From positions 3,870,001 to 3,934,000 of the forward strand of contig OX359199.1 of NCBI GenBank assembly GCA_947172415.1: 64,000 nt of DNA, written 5' to 3'. The position numbers and the translations under genes are program-made. Shown here piece after piece: positions 1 through 13,358 of this stretch. Each line of letters opens with the position of its first letter. The first letter of the stretch is position 1. The notes beneath the pieces are model-generated. The model worked only from the letters and a program-made list of their open reading frames with translations. It made no database searches and was not told the origin of the DNA. Source of the DNA: Chondrosia reniformis. Lineage: Eukaryota > Porifera > Demospongiae > Chondrillida > Chondrillidae.

Positions 1-1049
1 TCATAACAAATGCAAATATGTTAGTATATAGTATTATAGACTTTGAGCCTTTTGACCTTTGAAATAGAAATTTTAGGTTGTCAGCCATTGCATGCGCAAG
101 TAACAATGCCACTACTTGGCAAACTCTTTGATCTTGACATTTGCATTAGAACACTAATGCTTTATATAGAACAAGTGTTTCTTTAAAATTTTGGAATACA
201 AGCTTTAACACTTTCTGTACATGTGACAAGGCCCGCCAGACTCTATGGCATTTATGTCCAACCAATTATTGTCTCCCAGTCCTAGAAGATGAAGTAATTT
301 GAGTTAACAACTATGGGGCTGCCACCTCCATACACAAATTACATACTTGGCCCCTTTCTTGGAATTAACTACTATATAGACCTAGTCTTTACAATCCAGA
401 AACCATACTCTCAAAATTGTAAAGAACACTAGAAGAAAGCTTAGTTAATTTACTTTTGCTTCCCAAATGCCACCATTTGCAAATTAAATGTAGTAAAGCA
501 AAATAGTGGTTGCTGTGGCAACCTATAAAACTTCAAGGGACAATAGACAGACAACTGACCCACCCATTATAGGGTCCACCAGTTTGATATGCTTTGATGG
601 TAACTTAGATAACTAGTTTTAACTTAATTAAGTGTCACAAATGAAACACTTGTGGTTTCATCATTGAAGGCTACACTCTAAGTGAGCCACTAATTTCCAT
701 TCTAAATTAAAGCCATTTATTATACATAACAGTGATTACATACGTATTATAGTGATGTACGTATATTCAAGCATCTATTTCCAGCAAAGTTTTATCCTCA
801 TTTAAGTAGTGGTGTTTACATTCTAAGGGAGGCTGACTGCTCGTACATACGCATATAACAAGGGTTCATAAGTTAAGAAGAACCTGTGGAGTTACTGACA
901 TGGCATGGTGAAAAAATGATCAAAACTTTAGTGTATTATACGTATGTACATTATGTGGTGTGATAGAATGTATCAGACATCGAACTACATACGTATATAG
1001 GCCCTATTATTACGTATGTTCAAAGAACTATTTACTATATTAATTTCAG
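1..1049. other. Non-coding left edge, probably intron
   Basis: I see no convincing exon here. The stretch is AT-rich and ends in a polypyrimidine-poor but usable acceptor (AG at 1048-1049) in front of a phase-0 exon, so it is most likely an intron of the gene that continues to 8251. Around 540-700 there is a partial match to an interspersed repeat seen again near 8.9 kb (shared run ACACTTGTGGTTTCAT). Confidence 0.5.
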
Positions 1050-4000
1050 GAAGTAATACCTGCAGTATGGTCAGACTATTGTAGCACAACGTCCACACAA
1101 AATGAGAAGCTAGTGGCAACAGACTCTATAGAGAGTTTGGATGAAGGATCCTTCCATGCTTGTGAGGATGAGGATGTGCCAATATCACGACATCTGGATT
1201 CTACCTCTCTTCAGGAGTTTGGTGGTAGCAGCCAAGAAATTAATGATTCAGAGGAGATGGAACTAACTGGAGTTCCAGATTTCAGACCAGCATGTGCTGA
1301 CCAACAGAAAGCTTCATTTGTTCAGGAAGATGCCCTAAGCCTCAGTTTGCTAATGGAAGAAAAAGAAACCCTACATTTGAAAGGATTCAGAAATGAAAAT
1401 CAACCTGAGGAAGTACAGCTTGGGAAGGAATGTACATCAATACAGGAAGCCACTGGAATCAATCCTGTTTCTCAGACTAATATTGAACTTGGGGTGCCCT
1501 CCAGCAGATCAGTATTTGATAAAGGAGAAGAAAATGTTTCAAGGGATACCAGTGCCACTTTTATGATTTCTGCCATTAAACCTACTCTTTCATTTTTTGC
1601 TTCACCTGAAGCAAGTTATGTTTCTGAATCTAGCCAGCTTGCAGCTCCTCCCAGCATAAAGCCCAACAAAATTACAATCCCTATGGACACTAGAGATGAG
1701 GCAGCCCTAGAAGATCCTACAAAATGCTTAGAAAAGGATTCATCCAGTATTTGTTCTCCTGTCAAGCAGCCATTACCTCAAACAGTAGCAAAGCTACCTA
1801 GGCTTGACTTGAGAAGAATTAAAGGTGTTAAGACTACCAAGTCGAAAGCAAGAAAGACCTATGTGGTTGGTAAAAGTCTTAAGAAAGGCACCACGGCTTA
1901 TATGACACAGCAGACTGAGGTAAATGCATCTACCATTGCACAGCAATCTAAAGCCAATGTATTCTCCATTACACAGCAACCTGGGGCCAGTACATCCTCC
2001 GTTAGACAGCAACCTGTGGCCAGTACATCCTCCGTTAGACAGCAACCTGGGGTCAGTACATCCTCCGTTGCACAGCAACCAGATATCAGTGCATCCTCTG
2101 TCAGAAAGCAACCTGGGGTCAGTGCATCCTTTGTCACACAACAACCAGAGGTCAGTGCATCCTCCATTGCACAGCAACCTGGGGTCAGTACATCCTCTGT
2201 CAGACAGCAACCTGAGGTCAGTGCATCCTCCATTGCACAGCAGCCTGAGATCAGTGTATCTTCCATTGCACAGCAACCTGAGGTCAATACATCCTCTGTT
2301 GCACAGCAACCAGAGGTCAATGCATCCTTCGTAACACAGCAATCAGAGGTCAGTGCATCCTTTGTCACACAACAACCAGAGATCAGTGCATCCTCCATTG
2401 CACAGCAGCCTGAGATCAGTGCATCCTCTGTCAGAAAGCAACCTGGGGTCAGTGCATCCTTTGTCACACAGCAGACTGAGGTAAATGCATCTACCATTGC
2501 ACAGCAACCTGAGGTCAATACATCCTCTGTTGCACAGCAACCTGAGGTCAGTGCATCCTCCATTGCACAGCAGCCTGAGATCAGTGCATCCTCCATTGCA
2601 CAGCAACCTGAGGTCAATACATCCTCTGTTGCACAGCAACCAGAGGTCAATGCATCCTTCGTAACACAGCAATCAGAGGTCAGTGCATCCTTTGTCACAC
2701 AACAACCAGAGATCAGTGCATCCTCCATTGCACAGCAGCCTGAGATCAGTGCATCCTCTGTCAGAAAGCAACCTGGGGTCAGTGCATCCTCCATTGCACA
2801 GCAACCTGGAGTCAGTGCATCCTTTGTCACACAGCAACCAGAGGTCAGTGCATCCTCCATTGCACAGCAACCTGAGATCAGTGCATCCTCCATTGCACAG
2901 CAACCAGAGGTCAGTGCATCCTCCGTAACACAGCAACCAGAGGTCAGTGCATTCTCCGTAACACAGCAACCAGAGGTCAGTGCATCCTCCGTCGCACAGC
3001 AACCAGAGGTCAGTGCATCCTCCATCAGACAGCCACCAGAGGTCAGTGCATCCTCTGTCAGACAGCAACCAGAGATCAATGTCCCTTCTATTTCACAGCA
3101 ACCTAAGGTCAGTGCATCCTCCGTCACACAGCAACCTGTGACCTACATCATGCAGCCATCTGAGACCAGCCCAGCCACCACAGAGTGGTCCAGCCTTACA
3201 CAATCTTCAATGAAGTGTAAGATTGACCACTCTCACATAGTTGAAACTCCAGATAATGTGAAGTCTGATTGTCACTCTCTCTATAACACGCCATCTGAAT
3301 GCGATGCAACTGATACACAAGATCTTTCTGCAACTTCTAACTCACCGGCCACTCCTTCAATCATGTCAAAAGCAGATGTGGACACACAGAAAAAGGGAGT
3401 GATGGTCAATTTTAAAACAGCACCTCAGGTTTACAATGTTGATATAGAAGACATAGCACATCTGGATGCCAGTGATACACTATACAGGTACAGTTTTAGT
3501 ATACACTTTGTGTACATAAGACACTATGCTGGGATTTACTGTACGGATTGTAGTCCAGTAGAGATCTGAATGACACACCCATTCCCACATCATTTTTGGA
3601 AAATAGAAACCTGTCTGTATAGGAAAATGGTATTATACACATATATGTACATACGTATGTATGTATGTATGTATGTATATGTAATGTATAAATATTTTTG
3701 GATTTATTTAAATTGCTTGTTTTTCTCTACCAGACTGATATCTCTCTACAAAGAATTCAATAGTGTTATCCAAAGTGGTGTCATGAAGGATCACAAGGTT
3801 GCGGCTGCTGTTTTAGCACAGGGGCGCACTCAAGCCTTGTTTAGTACGTAAATAGGCATTAGATATCAATTAATTTGTGTAAGTGATTCATTTGTTGGTC
3901 ATACGTATTTTCACAGCTCTATCTACACTGTATGGAGTAATGAAATATGAAGACAAATTTGCCAAAAAGCCCTTTCCAAAGCATCTCGACTCCAAAATTT

Positions 4001-7000
4001 CAACTATGAATGGTAAATGTGGCACTCCTAATTACACATGTTCGTACATATACGTATGTATGTACATACGTACGTATGTGTGTAATATGTGAAAAGGGAG
4101 TTATTTGCATGGTATGTACGTACCTGTGAAAAAGCTATGATATATATATTTAAGTACATGAATAATCACCTTTTTGCCACTTTTAATATGACTTCCAACC
4201 CCCAGCCTAGATACGTAATACCCTTTCACTAAGCTGATTTGTTGTAATTATAATTTTCCAATGTTTATCCATATCTTATCACCTTAATATTGTTGGGTGC
4301 CTAGAAACATAATTTAGAATTGACCTAATTCATTCACTGTAATTGCAGTAGTAATTTGTACATATTTGTGGCTCTCTATTTCACTAGAATTTATTCAAAT
4401 CAGTTTCGATTTCAATGCATAAGCATGGTTTACGTATTTTGTGTAGACATTCACAAAGTTTTCATCAAGGCAACTGATGAACAGTGGATTGGAGCTAAAG
4501 TAAGTGTAAGACATTGAACTCATACACTAGTGGGTGTCTGTGTGCAGTCAAATAGATACCTTCGAAAGCTTTAACAAAAGTTTCCTAGCATGTGTAATTA
4601 GTCTACATTTACTTCCATTGTAAGAAATTTCAAACAAGTTTGACTATAAACTAAGGAGGTACATATGTACTTGCACTAAGGCTGTGCAAAGGCCATAATT
4701 AAAAGTAGTCCGAGATACAATACTGACCAGCCAAGTGACCAAAGTCTTATCTTGGTCTCAAAGGCTTTGTCCAATTTTTTCCCTCAATTTATCAGTCTCG
4801 TTTAGACTGTAGCATCTGCATTCACTTATGGTGAAGCCACAAGTGTTGTACTTGTGAAGGAGTTTAAATAAGTTGAAGGCGGTCATCTGAACTCACCACC
4901 AGAGTGTACCACACTGATGAGCACACAGTGGGGTAAAACTGCTGTTTGTGGTTCTTGAATGACTGGGAGGTAATGCACAGTTTGCTACGTATTTTAATAC
5001 TATTTTGGTCTCCAGCCAAGATGAGACTTTGGCAAAATGTGTATAGATGAATTTATTCAATAAATGGGACCTCTGCTTAAATATACGTATGTAGGTATTT
5101 TTTCTCTATACCCTGGATGACACCCCTCAAAATGTTATTATTTATAGAAAATATGGTAGCTACGTACGTACGTTTGTAGATAAAGTACTTAGTTCTAACT
5201 GCATAAGATGAAACGTACGTACGTATGTATTTAATAGATGTACATATGTCTATGCAACCTTTTTCTTTTAGAGAACAGAGATACATTACTTAGACAAACG
5301 CTGTGATAGAATCGAAGAAGGAAGTACCGAAAGGTGGGAAGTGCCTATATATGTATTTACTTTCATTAAGGTAAAAGAACAATCAGTAAAGGACCTTAGA
5401 AAACATAGATCTTCATCAGCTATTGCTAGTACTTGTTGTTGAAAGCTTAAATAATTCTAAATGTACATAAATGAAGGTACAGAACTGATAATGGAAATGG
5501 GATACATTTTGGTTTCTACCATTTATTTCAAAGTACCTTGTGTTAATATTGCATTATGCTCATGTATGTATATTTATGAGTGTATTAGCTGTATGTATAG
5601 TGTATAATACAATGAAACTTTCTTTGTAACAAAATGTTTTCAAAAGCGTTTTGTACAATATACATAAATATTTTAGTGGCAAATTTTGGTTAAAACCTTT
5701 TCTACAATTTGCTGTTTGTTATATTTATACTCCACTGTATGTTTGTTTGATTGGAACATTGGTAATGAAGGTCTTTACACTGAAAAATGCATGTGTGGGA
5801 GGCTTTATTTGATTCCTGGAAGTTGAGCAATTCAGTCCTTGCATCAGAAATTAATTCTCTAATTTTAGCAATGTAAAGTATCTGTTTATATAGTTACATG
5901 TAATAAATTTGTTAATTGCTGTATAGCTGAAGGATGGACATTAACATAAGCATGTATGCAGCTTATACATGTACAACATGAATGTTGTCTTTTGTATTAC
6001 CTGTGCAGATATGGATGGGGAATAAATCGGTACAGGGAGGATTTTATGAGTATTATGATAGTAAGACCAGTTATAATGTCAATACAGGTGTACCCAAGGT
6101 TTACCAAGGAACATGGTAAGATTAAGAACCAACCAGATCTTATGCATGATCGTATTTATATACAGTCACAACTGTTTAGTACAGCCTTAGATAATACTAA
6201 GGGCCAGTTTATTGCAAACCAAAATATATCATTCAGATCCTTTTCCTTGAAAAGTCAGCCACATATTAAGGGAACTGGATTTCCAGCTCCTCTGGTAATA
6301 ACACCCTTTGTATATCTACGTATATGCAATTGATGTGTTAACCACTGGATGTTAGCTGGCCTATTTCCAAACGATTTTGGTCTGCAAAGTATGCTGATTT
6401 AGTGCGGGCATAGTGTTTGTGGTTTGCTGATGTAATGAACTTGATGAAGTAATATAACTTTTAACTTAATGCATATATTTGTAATAAATAAGAGTGCTTT
6501 TAGTAGTCTTAGTATAACTTGAAGTCGATTCTAAGCCTGAAAGTTGGAAACCTTTTATGTCACAAACAAGGAACTTTTGAGGAACCTCCTCACATATACA
6601 CATGTAAACATTGTTGAGCCTTAAAATTCCTCTACCAGTTATTATTCACCAACTGTACAAAATAAGAAACTGTGTGTACATGTATATACACACATACGTA
6701 CATATATAACAAACCATTGTTGTTTTGGCTAGTGGTAGCTATGTATGTACAGTCAATCCAGAGGATGTACATATACATACGTATATAAACAAAAGGAATA
6801 GAGTTACATATCACTTATTAAAGCCTCAATGAAATACGTACATTAGCAAGTTATAAAGACTTGGCAGTCTAGTATGCCTTGTACATGTACAATTATACTC
6901 TTTATAATTTTTTATCACATTGCAGAACCTTCCTTCATTGAGGCCAAGATAAAACTTACCATTCCCAAAGACTCAAGTAAGTAATCAATTGATTTTTGTG

Positions 7001-8251
7001 CAGTAGTTATTCCTAATAGTATTTTAGCATAATTGTACATAATAACATATGTTTGTGTATATCTTAAGATGAGATTGATCTTATATTTCATGTACATTCC
7101 TGTTTATATACGTATATGTACATAGTGAAAAGTCATATATCTTATAAGGAATTGTCTGAGGGAAGTATGCCAGTGGTCTATGCTGAGGTTAGAAATTTAT
7201 TAATTACCATAGGAGTATTTTTTTCGCTGAAGACAAAATTTTCGCTAAAATTTGTACACGCGAAATATTCGTCGTTATTTGGCAGGCTCTGAACGTTCTC
7301 TTCGCTGCTGTTGAACTATATGGTACTGCTGCGTTACTTCAACTCAGTCAACGGCCACCTTCCTGACCCTGCGGGTCCACTTTCTGACAATATCCCACTA
7401 CGGGCGATTCGGCCAGCCAACCGAAATGTATCCACACTCCACACACTCTGGTATACGTGATAGCCTCTGACGCTAGAATTGCACAGGTAAATCGCTGCCA
7501 CATCGCCCCTCTCAGCACGTTTCTTTATAGAACGCTCCTCTCAGCTCGCAGAGGTCACACTTTGACCAAAGACTATACTCGGTATATATTTTTGCGCATG
7601 GTGTAAATCACAAAATATATAATCTGTGAAAATTTTGCTACAAGACATTCTAAAGGATATCACGAAAATAAAGTGTCGCGAAAATAAATACTCCTATGGT
7701 ATTCTTTGCATGTATGCTCATGGCTTCACTACACAGTATCATGGTATTGCACAATCATCAATTTATTGAGTGTGAAAATTTGGTGGCTTCACTCACACTC
7801 TCAAGGCAGTTAGTTCCTAAAAATTGAAGACCTCTAAATTTGGATATTTGTTGAATATTTCTGTATCAGTTATTATTTAGAGGTTTTCAAAATAGCCAAT
7901 ACATTACCCGAAAACACCATCATTTCAGCCCTTAACTACAACCCATTCCCAAGTTTTCTCCTAAAAAAACTTTTTTCAATTATTGATGATTAGTTTATGT
8001 GACTCCACCTCCCACCCACATAATTTAGTTAAATACTTGGTAATCTGGTCCACCACATTAGAAATGCTACAAAGTGAGATCCAGCTATTTTTACACATAC
8101 GTACGTAACAAAATAGTTAACTCTTTTGGTATTCAGCACTGTAGTAGTTCTGTAATTACTCTCATACCTCTACTCTTCTATTCTTTAGCTAGTCCTGGAT
8201 GTGCTGTCCCAATGTGAAGCCTACAAAGCTAACTGCCAGACCAAGTCTTAA
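1050..8251 (+). CDS. Unrecognised protein with long decapeptide repeat, 3' nine exons
   Basis: Nine exons can be joined with GT-AG junctions and one continuous frame: 1050-3487, 3734-3843, 3917-4012, 4447-4499, 5272-5333, 6009-6115, 6926-6976, 7126-7187 and 8189-8251 (stop TAA). Together they give 1013 residues. The first visible exon opens in phase 0 after an acceptor, so the true start lies left of the window. Residues about 20-280 are acidic and Ser/Thr-rich. Residues about 290-700 are about 40 copies of a ten-residue unit such as QQPEVSASSV. The last 200 residues are a conserved-looking mixed helix/strand region spread over eight small exons (for example QWIGAKRTEIHYLDK). I do not recognise the family. 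The small-exon tail is the part most likely to identify it by search. Confidence 0.75.
1905..3150 (+). repeat. 30-bp coding minisatellite (about 40 copies)
   Basis: A 30-bp unit (core CAGCAACCAGAGGTCAGTGC) is repeated head to tail without breaking frame and encodes QQPEV/I-S/N-A-S-x. Higher-order blocks are visible. A segment around 2290-2470 is repeated almost exactly around 2600-2790, showing multi-unit duplication. The unit length is a multiple of three, so all six frames stay open; the long antisense ORFs over this region are by-products. Confidence 0.95.
4715..5035. repeat. Interspersed repeat copy in intron
   Basis: The block begins with CAGCCAAGTGACCAAAGTC and ends with CAGCCAAGATGAGACTTTGG. 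It also contains CCACACTGATGAG and TTGAAGGCGGTCATC. The same words, partly rearranged and inverted, recur at about 8755-9005 (CAGCCAAGTGACCGAAGTTG, CTCATCAGTGTGGTGTAC). It is probably a non-autonomous transposon family; no ORF is visible. Confidence 0.55.
7205..7701. mobile_element. MITE in last intron of the repeat-protein gene
   Basis: A 497-bp stretch is bounded by inverted ends TACCATAGGAGTATTT and AAATACTCCTATGGTA. The inner parts of both ends share TTTTCGC/GCGAAAA. TA lies at each border, as expected for a TA target duplication. No transposase ORF is present, so it is a non-autonomous element. The interior is more GC-rich than the host intron (7188-8188). Confidence 0.8.
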
Positions 8252-8754
8252 ATCATGTTTCTTTGCTAAATACACTGACTAAATGAATGATTTATCTGAA
8301 CCCACATATCTAAATAAAAATCTACATTTAAATTGGGTATTTTGTTAACTGTCAAATATGTGTATTTCATTTTCACTGAAAAATTCTGTTCTGATAGCTA
8401 CGTACGTATGTACATACGTACATACATACATACAGTATCAGTTCTTTGATGAGCAGATACTAATAATTTAACTTTTTACATTCTTAATACATACAACACA
8501 CTGATATATATGTGTGTGTAACTCCCTAGCCTATGTGCCATTATTATTTTTAAGTATGTACGTATGCAGATTTAAAATTATGCATGTACGTATATTATGA
8601 AGAGAGGTTTGCATATATTTATACAAAAGTTAGAGTGTTTTACTGCTCTATTTACTTGTGAACATTACACTAATATCTGTAAGCTACTGTTTTTGTGAGG
8701 TTAAGATAAAGAAATTACTGAACAGGACTTGCTATAAGTTCTCATAGGAAGGAG

Positions 8755-9005
8755 GAGCCCCAGCCAAGTGACCGAAGTTGTATCTTGACTGGGGGATCAA
8801 AGTCCTATAAAATGGCAACCAGAATCATGAAAAGAACCATAGACAGTGTTTTCACCTTCCTTAGGGCTCATCAGTGTGGTGTACTTCAGTGATGACTACC
8901 TTCAACTAGATAATCCACCACAAGTGAGACACTTGTGGTTTCATAATAAGTGAAGATAGAGGCTACAGTCTCTAGGTCTAATTGCCAAGTGTACACAGCA
9001 TACAT
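8755..9005. repeat. Second copy of the intron repeat family
   Basis: Shares CAGCCAAGTGACC, CTCATCAGTGTGGTGTAC, ACTACCTTCAACTA and CACTTGTGGTTTCAT with the copy at 4.7-5.0 kb and with a partial copy near 0.55-0.7 kb. It lies in the intergenic space after the repeat-protein gene. No coding potential is visible. Confidence 0.5.
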
Positions 9006-9778
9006 ATTCATTCCAAATTGTGAGAATAAATGAAGCAATTCATTGAATTGCATGGTTATCAGCATATTAACAGATACAGTTCTTTATAGGGTTTCAGATT
9101 CTTGTGTTCTTTTATGTTTCAACTGGCTTAGTAACTTAAAAGAATATATTTAGATACCAACTGGATTTACCCCCAATGCCTTCGCATGGTATGACTATTT
9201 ACACATGTTATGTACATGAGCAGTATACAGTTCTTAATACAATAACATTTATTAAGTATGCATATTCTCTGATAATACAATTTCTGTAGTAACTGCATGT
9301 GAAAGACTCTTCCATAAATTCAATACATATATAGTCACACCAATGTTGAGAAGCCTGCATATAATAGGGTGCTTTTTTGAATACTATACAGGGGTGGAAG
9401 AAAATAGGGTCTACCAACTATTGTCAATTTCACATGTGGGGGTTTATCTAGGTGAGACAATTTCATTTGTACAGTCCATGTTGTTGAGAAGTCTCTGGGA
9501 ATCAATTCAAGCAACATCCGTCTTCTTTCCCTACATTGAGGCCATCCCAGCTCGTCCAAATTACACCATTCTGAGCTATCCTCCTTAGGAGAATTGTCAG
9601 TAATAAACGCCCAAAGCAATGATTTGCAAGGTGTGAAATTGACAATAGCCCCTTCAATCAACTATATACCACATCTTTCAACCAGCCACTCCAGCTAAGT
9701 CTGTAGACAAACATATTGACAAGTCTGATGCATTACAACTACTCTGCATATTACTTGACCTTACTCCGAGCTACCATG

Positions 9779-9905
9779 CACCTGAGGTAAGTCATTCATA
9801 AAGAGGATGAAGAGCAGTGGACCCAGGATTGATCCCTGTGGGACTCCTCTTTTGATATCATATAATCAATCTCCACAGTTACCAATTGAAACATTAGCCA
9901 CTATT
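9779..9905 (-). pseudogene. LINE reverse transcriptase fragment
   Basis: On the minus strand the frame reads [20 protein letters not shown], the conserved RT block (PQGSxLGPLLF) of non-LTR retrotransposons. It is preceded by a decayed VSIGNC stretch with an in-frame stop. Nothing else of the element is readable, so this is a short 5'-truncated relic. The minus ORF at 9335-9661 may be downstream debris of the same insertion, but I cannot confirm that. Confidence 0.8.
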
Positions 9906-10347
9906 TGACCAGTAGTTGATATAGGCATGATTACACCTATCTCTATAACACCAGGATTTTAGTTGAAATACTCAGTCATTAGCCCGGAGATTTACCATCA
10001 TGAGCACTGTGCTGAATTAAAGACACATTTCTTGATACCTTTTAATTGGTTGACTGTATTACGATCGTACTCTTTTACCTTAGTCATGCAGACCTTACAC
10101 AGGTATATCAGATGGATTGGAAGTGTAAGCTATATTCAGTAAATAGCCAATGATGAAGTTGCAACCTCTAATAGACTTTCAAAAAGACTATGTTACAAGA
10201 GGTCATGATCAGTGTAGAAGAAAATCATTGTGGTTACTGCTATCGTAATATCATGGCGCATTGCCGGAAAAAGTGTGGCCACCCGTTTTCCCCATGGCGC
10301 ATATGGCAGCAGAAAATAGAGTGTGACTCGTCTGTGTCAGAGTGAAT

Positions 10348-13300
10348 ATGAGCGGAAGAGACTTAAGGGAATTTCTAAGGAGTCATGTACAGAGGACCCC
10401 CTTTGCAGGACAGTCCAAGAGAGGTACCTACGTAGATACGTAGGCTTAGCTATACCTAATCCGTCGTTATATACAGTAATTTATTATAAATGTTTAATAT
10501 TGATTTTATTGTATTTGTAGACGAACTTGCGCACGCTGTTGTTACCGATAGCCAGAGTAGAAAAGCAAATATTAAAAAGGTTGACTACAACAAACTAGAA
10601 GCCGACATATCAGATTTGAAGGCTCACGGAAGTCAACAACTACACAGAGTAACCAGTCTTGTTACACAGGGAAAGGCCTCCAAGGATGCCACGCTACAAA
10701 GAGAGCATAGAGATGTCTGGTTGAAGGAGAAGGGTAAAATGGACACTAGTTGTAGGAGCATACAATACGAACTAGATTTTCTGTGCGGAAATGCTCTGGC
10801 AGATTGTGATAAAGATGTTGATTCGGAGACATTTGCGACAAATTCTGCCTTTTGGAAGGATGTCATCAAAATGGAGGGGCTTCTGACTGCCGAGAGAGAA
10901 AAGTTCTGGGAGGATAAGATGACACCATTGCTCTCCATCAGAAATAGTATTAAAGGATGTTTGTTGAGCCACACAAAAGATAAAACTCAGAGTTGCTTGT
11001 CTAAGATGTCACTTCTCCATAAAGCTCTCCTGAAAACTAAAGAAGAGCATCTTTTGGTGTCAACACAGTTAGAAGAGGAAGTGAAGGAACTTCAAGAAGA
11101 AATTAATCTAGCAAAGGAGAAGGTTTCGTTCAGTAATTCGTCAGTGAAGACAACAGTCAACATGTTGACAAGTGTTCCCATTGAGTTAGCCAACCTGGTT
11201 AGCTCTGATAAAGTGCTGGAGAAAAGGGTCATGCTGCAATTTACCAATCTAAATGACCATTTTCTGACTCTGCTACGGAAGCTAGATGAAGATCACCAAG
11301 AGTTGCTTCGGTGTGATAAGTTTGGTGGATGGGATGAAGAAGAAAATGCTACCTTTCATTTAATCATGGAGCAGTATGCAACCTATCAGCCAATGAAAAG
11401 AGCTCTGTATATGGATAGACTCAGGAAGCAATTTCTTAGAAAATCTCGAGCTGAAATAGTTAGTCATGAAAAATGGTATTTTTCTAAGCTACACTATCAA
11501 AATAGAAAGAATGCATACTTGAGATCGTGGACTATGAATCGAGAAGAGTTGATTCTTAGAAGTCAGGTACTTAGTGAGGAGGCATTGAAGAGTAAGGAAC
11601 TCAAACAATTGAAAGAGGAAACAATCGAAAAACAGAAGGAATTGTGTCATCAATTACATCAAAAGGTATAGAGTGTCACTTTGATAATTTTGTGTAGAGA
11701 ACATGAACCCCCTAAACTGCTTCGACACTCTCATACGATTGCCCCCCCCCCCCCCCCGAATTTTGAAGTTTCATTTCGCCCCTACCCTCCCATCCCTGGC
11801 CCCAAGTTCTGCATGCAGTCCTGAATGCAATGTGCATAATATATTTCAAACATACATACGTATGTATGTGTATTTGTGCCTTATACTAACTATAGCATAC
11901 ATTTGCACTCTTAAAGATACAGTAATAATAGAAATATTAACATACTATAGCTATCAATTTGGATGGAGCAAAAACTGGAGGCTTTAAGGTTGGAAGGAAC
12001 CATTGCAGAGAGAATTAGAGTTCAAGAAGAGAATAGGAGAAAACATGAAATAGAGCAGAGATCAAGTAAGATAAAGAGGAAGAAACAAGAACTTGAGGTG
12101 TTTCATGCACAGAAAGAACAGGAAAAACAAAAGATTTTGGAAGATGAGCAGAAAAGGCTGGCAGCACTACAAAAGCAACTCAGAGAACAGGCAAGAATGG
12201 ATAGAGAAAGGTAATGAAGTGATCCGAAATACAGTTTTCTTTCAACTGCATTACATACGTACTTATATATATTTTTGGGAGTTCTTTTCTCTCTCACGAT
12301 AAAAGTACTAACAGTGAATAGCACTTTAACCACTGATGATGTATGCTTACAAGTGTGAATTATCTTAATATGCATGCATGTAAAGGACACATGCCTGTAT
12401 GTATGTACGTAATAGGCCTAATTGCCTTATGAGCTGATTTACTTACATTATGATTGTAGAGTGGTATTTAGAGAAATGCTCCGAACAGAACATTTGAAAG
12501 CCTTGGAAAAGAAAAGTGTTCTAGATAAGCAGGCCAATTTGGAGAGGGAGAGGAGGCTGGAACTCATCAGAGAACAAGTTCGAATTGAAGCTCCAGCTGA
12601 TCCTTTGAGGTTGTTGCGAGAGACCAAATCATATCAATCTAAACTTGAAAGTACTATGGATGAAGAGCTTCAACTTCAAACTCCCCTTTTCATTCAACAT
12701 GGATTTACTGATAAACAGGTAAATAGTTTATAGCATGTTATAGTGTACATGCTCAGTGGAGCAGAAGAAGTATTTCGAGTTAAAAACTCAGGCGCCTGGC
12801 GCCTCCCAAACTCAAACTATTTGCTAGATATCTGTTTAACCAATTCCGGTCGTTGCTCGCCGTCAAATTCAAGGCCACATCTCGTAGAATATGTTTTTGC
12901 ACAAGCTTTACGTTACATAGTATTAGTAAAGGTGGTTTTTAGATCCTTTTTGTTGGTTCAATGTTCGACGGCTAAGGAAGTGAGAGCTAATTTTAAGCTA
13001 GAAAACGAAAGTCAGTCAAGCATCAGCATTTTGGTGACAGATATAAATATACAAGGCTACTAATAGGAAGCCATACATTAATACATTAACATAATTTCTG
13101 GTGCCCCAAAAACATGATAGATCAAGAGTATAATTAAGAATTGACATTTGGATGTTAATTGCTATTATAGGGTTGAGAAAATACCTACAATTTTGTATAT
13201 GTATGTAGCTTGCTGCAGACAAGAGACTCAAAATTGAAGTTGCTTTGAGAAAGGCTGGTTTACATGATTCAGACTATGCAAGACGAATGTTAGTAGGAGT

Positions 13301-13358
13301 TCCTCCACCATCCAAACCAAGACCTGACATGGAATCAACATTATTCAAGAAACAGTAA
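10348..13358 (+). CDS. CCDC148: CCDC148 homologue, coiled-coil protein
   Basis: Five exons join in one frame: 10348-10423, 10521-11665, 11951-12210, 12460-12718 and 13209-13358. They encode 629 residues (human about 590). The protein is almost entirely coiled coil. The family is recognised from VDYNKLE near the N-terminus, the LHQK/EKQKELCHQ block and a Lys/Glu-rich helix (KRKKQELEVFHAQKEQEKQK). The diagnostic C-terminus DPLRLLRET, EEELxLxxPLF-like ELQLQTPLF, KRLKIEVALRKAGLH and PRPDMESTLF matches the human protein's end. The ATG at 10348 is chosen because it is in phase with exon 2 and upstream frames are stopped. CCDC148 is a poorly characterised protein of ciliated/flagellated organisms. 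A role at cilia is inference from its phylogenetic spread. Confidence 0.93.
11742..11757. repeat. Poly-C run in CCDC148 intron 2
   Basis: Sixteen consecutive C residues, unusual in this AT-rich sequence and a potential i-motif/G-quadruplex-forming or assembly-sensitive site. Confidence 0.95.

Noticed and set aside
1794..3127. Long minus-strand and alternate-frame ORFs (Cys-rich decapeptides such as TEDALTSGCCA)
   Set aside because: They are shadows of the 30-bp in-frame minisatellite; a unit divisible by three with no stops opens every frame.
9335..9661. Minus ORF of 108 codons as an independent gene
   Set aside because: No motif, overlaps a plus-strand ORF of similar quality, and lies next to a LINE fragment; probably debris.
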